From positions 200,069 through 264,068 of the forward strand of contig NZ_DLHQ01000026.1 of the NCBI RefSeq assembly GCF_002483305.1: 64,000 bases of DNA, read 5' to 3'. This document shows, piece after piece, positions 49,293 to 58,363 of the stretch. Positions within the stretch are counted from its first letter, which is position 1, and the number at the start of each line of letters is the position of its first letter. The notes under the pieces are model-generated. The model was not told the DNA's origin and ran no database searches. It saw nothing but the letters and a program-made list of their open reading frames with translations. Origin of the DNA: Brevundimonas sp. UBA7664 (lineage in GTDB: Bacteria > Pseudomonadota > Alphaproteobacteria > Caulobacterales > Caulobacteraceae). The translations under genes were made by a program, and so were the position numbers.

Positions 49293-51218
49293 ATGCTCTC
49301 CGCCATCCGCGCCTTCGCCAAATCCAAATGGGCCATAGGGCTGCTCGTCGTCATGGCGCTGGCGCTCGTGGTCGGCGGCGGCAGCCAGATGGACGTTCTG
49401 GCCAATCTGGGTCCGAAGCACGTGGTTTCGGCGGGCGACCGCAATCTCAGCCAGGCCGAGTTCCGCAGCGAGATGGACCGGATTCGCGACCAGGCCCAGC
49501 AGCAGGCCGGGCGGGCGCTCGATTTCGAGGAACTGATCGGCGAGGGCGGCCTGAGGCAGTACCTGGAACAGAAATCCCAGCAGTTCGGCTTCCTCAACTG
49601 GGCCTGGAAGGCCGGCATCCGGCCCGGAAAAGAACTGATCCTGCGCCAGATTCGCCAGACCCCCGAGTTCTTCGACAACGTCACCGGCCAGTTCAGCGAG
49701 GACCAGTACCAGGCCCGGCTGACCGAGATCAACGTCACGCCGGAGATGTTCGAGGCCCAGTTCCGCGATCAGTACTCCACCCAGCACTACGGCTCCGCGC
49801 TCGGCGCCGGCCTGCGCCTGCCGCGCATCTATGGCGCGATCCTGGCCAGCCAGACGCTGGAGACGCGCGACGGTCGCTGGTTCACCGTGACCCAGGCCAT
49901 GGCCGGCACGGCGGGCGTTCCGACCGACGCCCAGCTGACCGCCCTGATGAACCAGAGCGCCGACCAGCTGCGTCTGCCGGAATCCCGCACCGCCTCGGTG
50001 GTGCTGTTCGATGATGCCGGCCCCGCAGCCGCGCCGACCGAGGCCCGGATCGAGGAACGGTTCAACTTCCGTCGCGACGCCCTGTCGCTGCCGGAGAAGC
50101 GCACCTTCGTCACCCTGACCGCGCCCAACCGCGCCGCGGCCGACCGCATCGCCGCCGCCTTGCGCGCCGGCCAGGCTCCGGCCGACGTGGCCCGCGCCAA
50201 CAGCATCCAGCCGGCCGAATATGTCGATACGCCGCGCAGCGCCCTGGGCGACGCGGCCGTGGCCGGGGCCGTGTTCGGCCTCGCCGCGAACGAGGTCTCG
50301 GCTCCCGTCCAGGCCGGCGTCGGCTTCGTGGTCGCCAAGGTGACGGCCATCCAGCCGGGCCGCGCCGCGACCCTCGCCGACGTCCGCGAACAGGTGGTCC
50401 AGGAGCTGCGCGCGGAAGACGCCCGCGCCGCCGTCTATCGGCGGGTCGAGGCCTATGAAAAGGCCCGTCAGGAGGGCAAGACGCTGGACGTCGCCGTGCG
50501 CGAGGTCGGGGGCCGCGTCATCCAGATCCCGCCGATCCGCGAGGACGGCAAGCTGCGCAACGGCCAGGAAATCACACCGGCGCTCCCGCCCCAACTGATC
50601 CAGACCATGTGGAGCCTCGGCCAAGGCGCGGAGAGCGAAGTGGTCGACATGGGCCAGGGCCAGTATTTCGTCGTCCGTCTCGACGCGATCACCCCCGCCG
50701 CCCTGCCCCCCCTGGCCGCCATCCGCGAGCCCCTGGCCCGGCAATGGGTCCTGCGCGAGAACGCCCGCCTGCTCGGGGCGCGCGCCAGCGCCCTGGCGGC
50801 CCGCGTGCGCGGCGGCGAGGATCTGGCCGCTGTGGCCGCCTCGGTCGGCGCCACGATCCAGACCGGGACCGGTCTGAGCCGTCAGTCCGCCGAACAAAAC
50901 GGCCAGGGCGTCATCGCCGGCGTGTTCGGCAGCGCCCGCGGCGAACCGTTCTCGCAGCAGAACACCGACGACACCTTCGTCATCGGCCGCACGGACCGCA
51001 TCACCGCCGCAGTGCCCGCCCTCGCCGCCCCCGTCGCCGAACAGTTCCGTCAGCGCATGGCCGGCGACCATCTGAACGCCGTGGGTGAGACCGCCATCCG
51101 CACCGCCGCCGAGCGCAGCAAGGCCAGATACGATGAGGCCCTGGCGCGGCTGGCCCTCGGCCTGCCGGCGGAAGCCCCGGCCGCCCCCGCATCGCCGGCG
51201 ACGCCGCCGGCGCGATGA
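49293..51218 (+). CDS. ppiD: PpiD-like periplasmic peptidyl-prolyl isomerase/chaperone
   Basis: 641 residues. One N-terminal membrane helix (SKWAIGLLVVMALALVVGGG, about 12-31) anchors it in the inner membrane. A SurA-N-like chaperone part includes NLSQAEFRSEMDRIRDQAQQQAGR; central and C-terminal segments (SLPEKRTFVTLTAPNRAAADRI, VARANSIQPAEYVDTPRSALGDAAVAGAVFGL) form parvulin-like PPIase domains. It assists outer-membrane and secreted protein folding. Its stop overlaps the trpE start (ATGA), placing trpE in the same transcript, an arrangement known in Caulobacterales. Confidence 0.88.
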   Translation: MLSAIRAFAKSKWAIGLLVVMALALVVGGGSQMDVLANLGPKHVVSAGDRNLSQAEFRSEMDRIRDQAQQQAGRALDFEELIGEGGLRQYLEQKSQQFGFLNWAWKAGIRPGKELILRQIRQTPEFFDNVTGQFSEDQYQARLTEINVTPEMFEAQFRDQYSTQHYGSALGAGLRLPRIYGAILASQTLETRDGRWFTVTQAMAGTAGVPTDAQLTALMNQSADQLRLPESRTASVVLFDDAGPAAAPTEARIEERFNFRRDALSLPEKRTFVTLTAPNRAAADRIAAALRAGQAPADVARANSIQPAEYVDTPRSALGDAAVAGAVFGLAANEVSAPVQAGVGFVVAKVTAIQPGRAATLADVREQVVQELRAEDARAAVYRRVEAYEKARQEGKTLDVAVREVGGRVIQIPPIREDGKLRNGQEITPALPPQLIQTMWSLGQGAESEVVDMGQGQYFVVRLDAITPAALPPLAAIREPLARQWVLRENARLLGARASALAARVRGGEDLAAVAASVGATIQTGTGLSRQSAEQNGQGVIAGVFGSARGEPFSQQNTDDTFVIGRTDRITAAVPALAAPVAEQFRQRMAGDHLNAVGETAIRTAAERSKARYDEALARLALGLPAEAPAAPASPATPPAR

Positions 51219-52726
51219 CGGCGGAGGCCGGCGAAGACTTCGCCGAATTCGACCGCGGCTGGTCCCTGGGCCGGCCGCGGATCGTCGTCCGCCGCCTGGT
51301 GGACGACCTCGAAACCCCGGTCTCGGCCTTCCTCAAGGTCGGACATGGCCGGACCCACGCCTTCCTGCTGGAATCGGTCGAGGGCGGCGCGGTCAACGGC
51401 CGGTATTCGATCATCACGCGCGAGCCGGACGTGGTCTGGCGCTGTCGCGACGGCCGGGCCGAACTGGCGCGGGGCGGAGACATCGCCGCCGAACGATTCC
51501 AGCCAGAGCCCTCCGACGCCCTGACGTCCCTGCGCGCCCTGATGGCGGCGTCGCGGTTCGATCTGCCGGCCGGCCTTCCGCCCATGGCCGCCGGCCTGTT
51601 CGGGGTGTTCGGCTATGACATGGTGCGGCTGCTGGAGCCGCTGGGCGCGCCCAATCCCGATCCGCTGAACCTGCCGGACGCCGTCCTGACGCGCCCGTCG
51701 CTGGTCGCCATCTTCGACTCCGTCAGCCACGAGATCGTGCTGGTCTCCGCCGCCTACCCGGACAGCGGGCTCGACGCGCGAACCGCCTTCGACCGGGCCG
51801 TGAGCCGGCTCGACCGGTTCGAAGCCGACCTGCGGAGGCCCTTGCCCGCCCTGCCCGCTCCCGTTGAGGCCGCCATCGCACCGTTCCGCTCGCCGGTCGC
51901 GGACTCCGACTTCGCCGCCATGGTCGCCCGGGCCAAGGACTACATCGCCGCCGGCGACATCTTCCAGGTCGTGCTCAGCCACCGGTTCGCCGCGCCCTGG
52001 GCCGGCGATCCGTTCGCCTTCTACCGCTCTCTGCGGCGGCGGAATCCCTCGCCCTATCTGTTCTATCTCGACTTCGGCGACTTCCAGCTTGCCGGCTCGA
52101 GCCCGGAGATCCTGGTCCGGCTCAAGGACGGCCGCGTCACCATCCGCCCGCTCGCCGGCACCCGCCCCCGCGGCGAGACGCCCGAGGCCGACCGCGCGCT
52201 TGAGGCCGAACTTCTGGCCGATCCCAAGGAGCGGGCCGAGCACCTGATGCTGCTGGACCTCGGCCGCAATGACGTGGGCCGGGTCGCCGCCCCCGGCACG
52301 GTCGAGGTGATCGAGAGCTTCCGCGTCGAACGCTACAGCTCGGTCATGCACATCGTCTCCGAAGTCCAGGGTGACGCCCATCCCGACCTCGACGCCGTCG
52401 ACACCCTGCTGGCCGCCCTGCCCGCCGGCACCCTGTCCGGCGCGCCCAAGGTCCGGGCCATGGAGATCATCGACGAGCTGGAGAGCGAAAAGCGCGGCGT
52501 CGGTTACGGCGGCGGCGTCGGCTACATCTCGGCGGGCGGCGAGGCTGACATCTGCATCGTGCTCAGGACCGCCCTCTTCGCCGACAGCAAGATCCACGTC
52601 CAGGCCGGGGCCGGCGTCGTCGCCGACAGCGATCCGGCCGCGGAATACGCCGAAACCCTCGCCAAGGCCCGCGCGCCCATGCGCGCCGCCGAGGACGCCT
52701 GGCGCTATCCGTTCGGAAACCGTTAG
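51215..52726 (+). CDS. trpE: Anthranilate synthase component I
   Basis: Makes anthranilate from chorismate with ammonia from TrpG. 503 residues. The N-terminal TrpE feedback motif AFLLESVEGG is intact, so tryptophan inhibition is expected. The chorismate-binding core has YIAAGDIFQVVLSHRF, NPSPYLFYLDFGDFQLAGSSPEILVRL, RPLAGTRPRGETPEADRA, LLDLGRNDVGRVAAPGTV and GGGVGYISAGGEADICIVLR. Translationally coupled to ppiD. I found no trp leader in front of it. Confidence 0.97.
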   Translation: MTAEAGEDFAEFDRGWSLGRPRIVVRRLVDDLETPVSAFLKVGHGRTHAFLLESVEGGAVNGRYSIITREPDVVWRCRDGRAELARGGDIAAERFQPEPSDALTSLRALMAASRFDLPAGLPPMAAGLFGVFGYDMVRLLEPLGAPNPDPLNLPDAVLTRPSLVAIFDSVSHEIVLVSAAYPDSGLDARTAFDRAVSRLDRFEADLRRPLPALPAPVEAAIAPFRSPVADSDFAAMVARAKDYIAAGDIFQVVLSHRFAAPWAGDPFAFYRSLRRRNPSPYLFYLDFGDFQLAGSSPEILVRLKDGRVTIRPLAGTRPRGETPEADRALEAELLADPKERAEHLMLLDLGRNDVGRVAAPGTVEVIESFRVERYSSVMHIVSEVQGDAHPDLDAVDTLLAALPAGTLSGAPKVRAMEIIDELESEKRGVGYGGGVGYISAGGEADICIVLRTALFADSKIHVQAGAGVVADSDPAAEYAETLAKARAPMRAAEDAWRYPFGNR

Positions 52727-52908
52727 GGCTGGGCTGAAATCGCGGGTTCGTCGAACCGCACGCCCGGCCCGAGCACCATCACCCCGGCCATCAACACCGC
52801 CGCCATCGCGGCCAGCGAAGCCGCGCCGAGGGCCGCGTAGGGACTGGACCGGGACGGCTGCGCCGGCGCCAGCAGGGTGCGCGCCTTGGTGATGCCTGCG
52901 TGTGCCAT
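52723..52908 (-). CDS. Small single-pass membrane protein, unknown function
   Basis: 61 residues: MAHAGITKARTLLAPAQPS, then one hydrophobic stretch (ALGAASLAAMAAVLMAGVMVLG, about 26-47) and a short polar end. The stop lies over the last bases of trpE (4-bp convergent overlap). An ATG start with GGAGGGGC-type site upstream. No family recognised; its place between trpE and trpG on the opposite strand is curious. Confidence 0.55.
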   Translation of the reverse strand: MAHAGITKARTLLAPAQPSRSSPYAALGAASLAAMAAVLMAGVMVLGPGVRFDEPAISAQP

Positions 52909-53011
52909 GGTGCCCCTCCGGTTGGTGGCCCCAGTTCGGGCGGGTTCGGTTAACGAAGACTTACCGTCACAGCCGCTTGGCGCGGCCCCGTGCAGCCCCT
53001 AGAAGCCGGGC

Positions 53012-53602
53012 ATGATCCTCGTCGTCGACAACTACGACAGCTTCACCTGGAACCTGGTCCACTACCTTGCGGAACTGGGCGCGGAGACGCGTGTCGTGCG
53101 CAACGACGACCTGACCGCCGCAGAGGCCTTCGCCCTCAGGCCAGAGGCCGTGCTGCTGTCGCCGGGCCCCTGCTCCCCGAACGAGGCGGGCATCTGCCTC
53201 TCGATCCTCGACACCGCCCCGCTGGACATGCCGATCTTCGGCGTCTGCCTGGGACATCAGGCCATGGGCCAGGCCTTTGGGGGCGAGGTGATCCGCGCCA
53301 AATCCCTGATGCACGGCAAGACCTCGCCGATCGAGCATGAGGGCCACAGCGTCTTCAAGGGCCTGCCCTCGCCCTTCACCGCCACCCGCTACCACTCGCT
53401 GGCCGTGCGCCGTGAGACCCTGCCCGATGTGCTCGAGGTCACCGCCTGGACCGCCGACGGCGAGATCATGGGGCTGGCGCACCAGACCCGACCGATCCAC
53501 GGCGTCCAGTTCCACCCCGAATCCATCGCCACCGAACACGGCCACGACCTGCTCGCCAATTTCCTCGATCTGGCCAACGTCAGACTCACGGCGATGGTCT
53601 GA
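53012..53602 (+). CDS. trpG: Anthranilate synthase component II (glutamine amidotransferase)
   Basis: 196 residues. Class I GATase that supplies ammonia to TrpE. MILVVDNYDSFTWNLVHYL at the N-terminus, LLSPGPCSPNEAG (oxyanion region), GVCLGHQAMGQAFGG with the nucleophile Cys, and VQFHPESIATEHG with the His-Glu pair. Followed 1 bp later by trpD, which is coupled to trpC. Confidence 0.97.
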   Translation: MILVVDNYDSFTWNLVHYLAELGAETRVVRNDDLTAAEAFALRPEAVLLSPGPCSPNEAGICLSILDTAPLDMPIFGVCLGHQAMGQAFGGEVIRAKSLMHGKTSPIEHEGHSVFKGLPSPFTATRYHSLAVRRETLPDVLEVTAWTADGEIMGLAHQTRPIHGVQFHPESIATEHGHDLLANFLDLANVRLTAMV

Positions 53603-53603
53603 G

Positions 53604-54638
53604 ATGGCTGAAGGTTTCAAACCCCTGCTGGCCAAACTGGTCGACGGCCGCATCCTGTCGGCGGACGAGGCGCACGACTTCTTCGCCGCCTGCCTGCGCG
53701 GCGAGCCGACCCCCGCCCAGGTCGCCGCCGCCGTCACCGCCCTGCGCATCCGCGGCGAGACGGTCGAGGAGATCGCCGCCTTCGCCACCGCCATGCGCGA
53801 GGCCGCCCGCACCCTCGACCACCCCTATGACGCCATCGACACCTGCGGCACCGGCGGCGACGGCCAGCACACCTTCAACATCTCGACCGCCGCCGCCCTG
53901 GTGCTGGCCGGCGCGGGCCTGAAGGTCGCCAAACACGGCAACCGGGCGATGAGCTCCAAATCCGGCTCCTCGGACGTGCTGTCGGTGCTCGGCGTCAATC
54001 TGCAGGCCACGCCGGCCCAGCAGCGCCGCTCGCTGGACGAGGCCGGCATCGCCTTCCTGTTCGCCCCCGCCTACCACGGGGCCATGCGCCACGTCGGGCC
54101 GGTGCGGGCCGAGATCGGCTTCCGTACCGTCTTCAACCTGCTGGGCCCGCTGTCCAATCCGGCCGGCGCCAAGCGGCAGGTCATGGGCGTCTATGATCCC
54201 CGCCTGCTCGAACCGTTGGCCGAGGTGCTGGGCCGGCTCGGCGCGACCCGGGCCTGGACCGTCCACGGCCAGGGCCTCGACGAACTGACCACCACGGGCG
54301 AGACCGAGGTGGCGGAATGGAAGGACGGCGCCGTCCGCCGCTTCACCGTCACGCCTGAAGACGCCGGCCTGCCCCGCGCTTCGCTCGACGCCCTGCGCGG
54401 CGGCGACGCGGAAGAGAACGCCGCCGCCCTCCGCGCCCTGCTGGACGGAGCGACGGGCGCCTATCGCGACATCGTCCTGCTCAACGCCGCCGCCGCCCTC
54501 GTCGTCGCCGACCGCGCCGCCGATCTGGCCGAGGGCGCGGTCCTGGCGGCGACGGTGATCGACGACGGCCGCGCGGCCAGGGCCCTCGCCGATCTGGTCG
54601 AGGCCACCAACACAGTCATCGAGGAAGAGCCGGCGTGA
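53604..54638 (+). CDS. trpD: Anthranilate phosphoribosyltransferase
   Basis: Transfers phosphoribose to anthranilate. 344 residues from MAEGFKPLLAKLVDG. PRPP and anthranilate sites are IDTCGTGGDGQHTFNIST, VAKHGNRAMSSKSGSSDVL, FNLLGPLSNPAGAKRQVMGVYDP and VHGQGLDELT. The stop overlaps the trpC start (GTGA). The long upstream frame that runs into trpG is not coding; the ATG at 53604 is one base after the trpG stop region. Confidence 0.96.
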   Translation: MAEGFKPLLAKLVDGRILSADEAHDFFAACLRGEPTPAQVAAAVTALRIRGETVEEIAAFATAMREAARTLDHPYDAIDTCGTGGDGQHTFNISTAAALVLAGAGLKVAKHGNRAMSSKSGSSDVLSVLGVNLQATPAQQRRSLDEAGIAFLFAPAYHGAMRHVGPVRAEIGFRTVFNLLGPLSNPAGAKRQVMGVYDPRLLEPLAEVLGRLGATRAWTVHGQGLDELTTTGETEVAEWKDGAVRRFTVTPEDAGLPRASLDALRGGDAEENAAALRALLDGATGAYRDIVLLNAAAALVVADRAADLAEGAVLAATVIDDGRAARALADLVEATNTVIEEEPA

Positions 54639-55426
54639 GCGATGTTCTGGCCGGCATCGCCGCCTACAAGCGTGAGGACGTGGCCGCCCGCAAGGCCGCG
54701 ACATCGCAGGACGCGGTCGAGTTGTTGGCGCGCGCTGCCTCCACCCCGCGCGGCTTCCGCGCCGCCCTTGAGCGCCATGTCGAAAACACCGGCCGTCCCG
54801 CCCTGATCGCCGAGATCAAGAAGGCCAGCCCGTCCAAGGGCCTGATCCGCGCCGACTTCGACCCGCCCGCCCTCGCCCGCGCCTATGAGGCCGGCGGCGC
54901 CACCTGCCTGTCGGTCCTGACCGACGGCCCCAGCTTCCAGGGCGACGACGCCTTCCTCGCCGCCGCCCGTGACGCCGTCGCCCTCCCCTGCCTGCGCAAG
55001 GACTTCCTCGTCGATCCCTGGCAGGTGGCCGAGAGCCGGGCGCTGGGCGCCGACTGCATCCTGATCATCCTCGCCATGATCGACGACGCCCTCGCCGCCG
55101 ACCTGCTCGCCGAGGCCGAACGGTTCGGCATGGACGCGCTGATCGAGACCCACGACGAGGCCGAAATGGCCCGTGCCTGCAAGCTGGGCGGCGATCTGGT
55201 CGGCATCAACAACCGCTCCCTGCGGACGTTCGAGGTCGATCTCGCCGTGACCGAACGCCTCGCCATCCTCAGCCCCGTCCGCGCCCTGCTGGTCGCCGAG
55301 AGCGGCATCTTCACGCCCGACGATGTGCAGCGGGTGTCGGATGCCCATGCCCAGGCGGTGCTGGTCGGCGAGAGCCTGATGCGTCAGGCGGATGTCGAGG
55401 CGGCGACGCGCGACCTCCTGCGGTAA
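54635..55426 (+). CDS. trpC: Indole-3-glycerol-phosphate synthase
   Basis: 263 residues, TIM barrel. Closes the indole ring in tryptophan synthesis. PALIAEIKKASPSKGLIRADFDP (catalytic Lys), CLSVLTDGPSFQGDDAFL, LPCLRKDFLVDPWQV, ESRALGADCILIILAMI, GINNRSLRTFEVDL and VAESGIFTPDDV are present. GTG start coupled to trpD. Unfused to TrpF, which must be elsewhere. Confidence 0.96.
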   Translation: MSDVLAGIAAYKREDVAARKAATSQDAVELLARAASTPRGFRAALERHVENTGRPALIAEIKKASPSKGLIRADFDPPALARAYEAGGATCLSVLTDGPSFQGDDAFLAAARDAVALPCLRKDFLVDPWQVAESRALGADCILIILAMIDDALAADLLAEAERFGMDALIETHDEAEMARACKLGGDLVGINNRSLRTFEVDLAVTERLAILSPVRALLVAESGIFTPDDVQRVSDAHAQAVLVGESLMRQADVEAATRDLLR

Positions 55427-55440
55427 CCGGACCTTAACCG

Positions 55441-55455
55441 GAACAGCACAGGAAC
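55441..55455. promoter_or_regulatory. SOS box 1 (LexA operator, minus orientation)
   Basis: GAAC-N7-GAAC, the complement of the alphaproteobacterial LexA site GTTC-N7-GTTC, 15 bp after trpC and 81 bp before lexA. Confidence 0.75.
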
Positions 55456-55477
55456 ACCCTGTGGACGTTTGCGGTTT

Positions 55478-55492
55478 GTTCCGCTAGCGTTC
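55478..55492. promoter_or_regulatory. SOS box 2 (LexA operator)
   Basis: GTTCCGCTAGCGTTC, exact GTTC-N7-GTTC, 30 bp before the lexA ATG. With box 1 it allows tight autoregulation of lexA. Confidence 0.85.
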
Positions 55493-55521
55493 CTGCAACG
55501 GGATTCGTCTTCGAGGTCGCC

Positions 55522-56214
55522 ATGCTCACGCGCAAACAGCACGAACTGCTGATGTTCATCCACGAACGGATCAAGGAGACCGGCGTGTCCCCCTCCTTCG
55601 ACGAGATGAAGGAGGCGCTCGATCTGGCGTCCAAATCGGGCATCCACCGGCTGATCACGGCGCTGGAGGAACGGGGCTTCATCCGGCGTCTGGCGCACCG
55701 CGCCCGGGCGCTGGAGGTCACCAAGATGCCCGATCAGGCCACGGCGGGCGCACCGCGCGGCCGGGCGGGCTTCGCCCCCTCGGTCATCGAGGGCGGCGGG
55801 CGCCCCATGGCCGCCGAACCGGCCAACGACACCCGCGAACTGTCGCTGATGGGCAAGATCGCCGCCGGCACGCCCATCGCCGCCATCGAGCACGAAACGG
55901 CCCGCTATCCGGTGCCCGAGGCCATGCTGGGCGCGGGCGAGCACTATCTGCTGGAGATCGAGGGTGACTCGATGATCGAGGCCGGCATCCTCAACGGCGA
56001 TCTGGTGATCATCAAATCGACCGACACCGCCACCTCGGGCGAGATCGTCGTGGCCCTGGTCGAGGGCGAGGAAGCCACCCTCAAACGCCTGCGCAAGAAG
56101 GGCGCCTCGATCGCGCTCGAGCCCGCCAACCGCAACTACGAGACCCGCATCTTCGGACCCGATCAGGTCGAGGTCCAGGGCAAGCTGGTCGGGCTCATCC
56201 GCCGGTATCACTGA
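55522..56214 (+). CDS. lexA: SOS repressor LexA
   Basis: 230 residues: N-terminal winged HTH (MLTRKQHELLMFIHERIKETGVSPSFDEMKEALDLASKSGIHRLI), a linker with the cleavage Ala-Gly in RGRAGFAPS, and the self-protease domain with Ser in EGDSMIEAGILNGDLV and Lys in EEATLKRLRKKG. Represses DNA-damage genes and itself; two operators sit upstream. Convergent with comEC, the stops overlapping by 20 bp. Confidence 0.97.
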   Translation: MLTRKQHELLMFIHERIKETGVSPSFDEMKEALDLASKSGIHRLITALEERGFIRRLAHRARALEVTKMPDQATAGAPRGRAGFAPSVIEGGGRPMAAEPANDTRELSLMGKIAAGTPIAAIEHETARYPVPEAMLGAGEHYLLEIEGDSMIEAGILNGDLVIIKSTDTATSGEIVVALVEGEEATLKRLRKKGASIALEPANRNYETRIFGPDQVEVQGKLVGLIRRYH

Positions 56215-58363
56215 CTTCCGGATCGCCGAGCCTGCTCCACGGCCGGTCGCCGCGCACCTCGGCCGCCCAGACCGCGCGCCAGCGGTTGGCTGACGCCGGC
56301 CCGTCGCGCCAAAGTTCGACCGCACCGCCGCGGGCATGGTCCGTCCCGTCCAGAACGAGCCGTCCCTCGCATGAGGGCGGCAGCACCGCGATGGACGCCC
56401 GCAGGCTGACCATCGGGGCAGAGCGGCACAGGACGTCGATCTGTTCCGGCGACGGCGCGCGGCGGCCCCACCACATCGCCATCGGACCGGCTCCGGGCTC
56501 GACCGGCGCGCACGAGAATCGCGCACAGGCCCACCCCTCCGTCGCCCGGTCGACCGGAGCCACGCCGCGCCGACGCGACCAGACATCGATCGCGAACTGC
56601 CGCACGCCCGGCCGCATCACCACGGCCTGACCGCGCTCGACGAAGGCCGCATTGGTCCCGCCGTCGCCGATCCACAGGTCCGGCGTCGGCGCGCGCGGGC
56701 ACAGCATGACCGCCGCCGCGAACGGCAGGCCCAGCCAGCGCAACCTCCCGCGCCACAGGCAGCAGAACAGGACGCCGAGAAAGGCGACCGGCAGGACGAA
56801 GCCCGGCGCGCTGGCCACCGTCTTCACCGCCCCTGGCAGGCCCGCCGTCCACGCGCCGATGGCCAGCATCATCCCGATCCCCTGCCCCGCCAGCCACAGG
56901 AAGGGCGCGCCGAGGCCCAGCGGCTCCAGCAGGGCGCCGAGCGCCAACGCCGGCATGATGAGGAAGTCCGACAAGGGCGCCGTCGCCAGATTGGCCAGCA
57001 GGCCGTACATGGCTGTCCGGTTGAAATGCTGCATGGCGAACGGCCCCGTCGCCGCCCCCGCCACCAGGCTGGCCATCACGGCGATGCCCACCCAGGCGCC
57101 GGCGCGCTGCACGATCAGGATCGGCCACGGCGTCGAGATTTCGCGTGGCCTCGCCGGCCAGGCCTCGGCCAGGGCCACCAGGGCCGCGGTGGCCGCGAAC
57201 GACATCTGGAAGCCCGGCGTGACGATGGCCTCGGGCTGAAGCATCAGGACCGCAAAGGCCGCGACCGCCAGGGCATGCATGCTGATCGCCTGGCGATCCA
57301 GCAGGATGGCGATGAAGGCGATCGAGGCAGTGATCGCCGCCCGCTCCGCCGGCGGGGGATGGCCGGACACCACCAGATAGGTCCCCACCGCCAGCAGCCC
57401 CGCGACCGCCGCCACCTTCTTGCCCGACACCCGCAGCGCCAGCCATGGCCAGGCCGCCACCAGCAGGCGCACGAGGAAGAAGGCGAAGCCGCCGACCACC
57501 GCCATATGCAGACCCGAGATCGACAGGATGTGCGCCAGGCCGGAATCGCGCATGACATCGACCTGGGCCGGGTCCAGCCAGGCCTCGTGTCCCGTGGTCA
57601 TGGCGGCGGCGACCCCGCCGGTCCGTTCGCCCTGCCGCGCCACGATCCGCTTCGCGAGATCGTAGCGCAGACCGTTGACCGCCATGGCCGCCCTGACCTT
57701 CCACGGCGGCGGCGGCAGATACGCCGGCCGCGTCTCGCCCAGCGAAAAGGCCACCCCGCCGAGACCCTGGAAATAGGCATTGCGGCCGAAGTCATAGGCC
57801 CCCGGACTGGCCGGCGCCGGCGGTGGATTGAGAATGGCGAACAGCCGCACGGCCTGGCCCGGCTCCGGCGCCGCGCCGCGCACCGTGGCCCGGAGCCGCA
57901 CCGGCGTCGCCTCGGGCGACAGGCCGCGAATGCGGACCGGGGCGATGACGACCCGCGGCCCGGCCGCGCCCGGGCTGTCGACATCGATGACCCAGCCCTC
58001 GACCACCGTCGGCGCGGCCATCGCGGGCGCGATCGGCGCCGCCACGGCGTCCGTCCGGAGTTTGGCCACGGCGATTCCCCCGGCCAGACAGGCCAACAGC
58101 ATCAGTCCGAGCGTCCAGGCCCGCGTAAGCGCCAAGCGGCGCGCCCCGATCCAGAGACCGGAAGCCAGCATGGCCCCGGCGATCAACAGCCAGGCCGGCG
58201 GTTCGGACTTCAGGGCGAAATAGACGGCGCAGCCGCCGCCGAACGCCACCGGGGCCCACAGCCGCCAGCGCAACGTCTGGGCGGCGACCTGCGTCGCCAG
58301 GAACCGGCGCGCCCGTTCGGCGAGGGTGGGATTCGCCGGCGCCGGCGCTATAACGCCCGCCAT
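56195..58363 (-). CDS. comEC: ComEC/Rec2-family DNA-uptake channel protein
   Basis: 722 residues from MAGVIAPAPANPTLAERARRF. N-terminal helices, an OB-type periplasmic segment (DUF4131-like, about 115-235), the competence domain with GLAHILSISGLHMAVVGGFAFFLVRLL, TSIAFIAILLDRQAISMHALAVAAFAVL and a further block of helices, and a short C-terminal metallo-beta-lactamase-like rest with DLWIGDGGTNAAFV. Carries single-stranded DNA across the inner membrane in natural transformation. Its start overlaps the divergent gltX start within CATG. Confidence 0.88.
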   Translation of the reverse strand: MAGVIAPAPANPTLAERARRFLATQVAAQTLRWRLWAPVAFGGGCAVYFALKSEPPAWLLIAGAMLASGLWIGARRLALTRAWTLGLMLLACLAGGIAVAKLRTDAVAAPIAPAMAAPTVVEGWVIDVDSPGAAGPRVVIAPVRIRGLSPEATPVRLRATVRGAAPEPGQAVRLFAILNPPPAPASPGAYDFGRNAYFQGLGGVAFSLGETRPAYLPPPPWKVRAAMAVNGLRYDLAKRIVARQGERTGGVAAAMTTGHEAWLDPAQVDVMRDSGLAHILSISGLHMAVVGGFAFFLVRLLVAAWPWLALRVSGKKVAAVAGLLAVGTYLVVSGHPPPAERAAITASIAFIAILLDRQAISMHALAVAAFAVLMLQPEAIVTPGFQMSFAATAALVALAEAWPARPREISTPWPILIVQRAGAWVGIAVMASLVAGAATGPFAMQHFNRTAMYGLLANLATAPLSDFLIMPALALGALLEPLGLGAPFLWLAGQGIGMMLAIGAWTAGLPGAVKTVASAPGFVLPVAFLGVLFCCLWRGRLRWLGLPFAAAVMLCPRAPTPDLWIGDGGTNAAFVERGQAVVMRPGVRQFAIDVWSRRRGVAPVDRATEGWACARFSCAPVEPGAGPMAMWWGRRAPSPEQIDVLCRSAPMVSLRASIAVLPPSCEGRLVLDGTDHARGGAVELWRDGPASANRWRAVWAAEVRGDRPWSRLGDPEVSDTGG

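Noticed and set aside
51100..51215. Trp leader or attenuator before trpE
   Set aside because: trpE overlaps ppiD; no Trp-rich small frame or terminator is there or before trpG.
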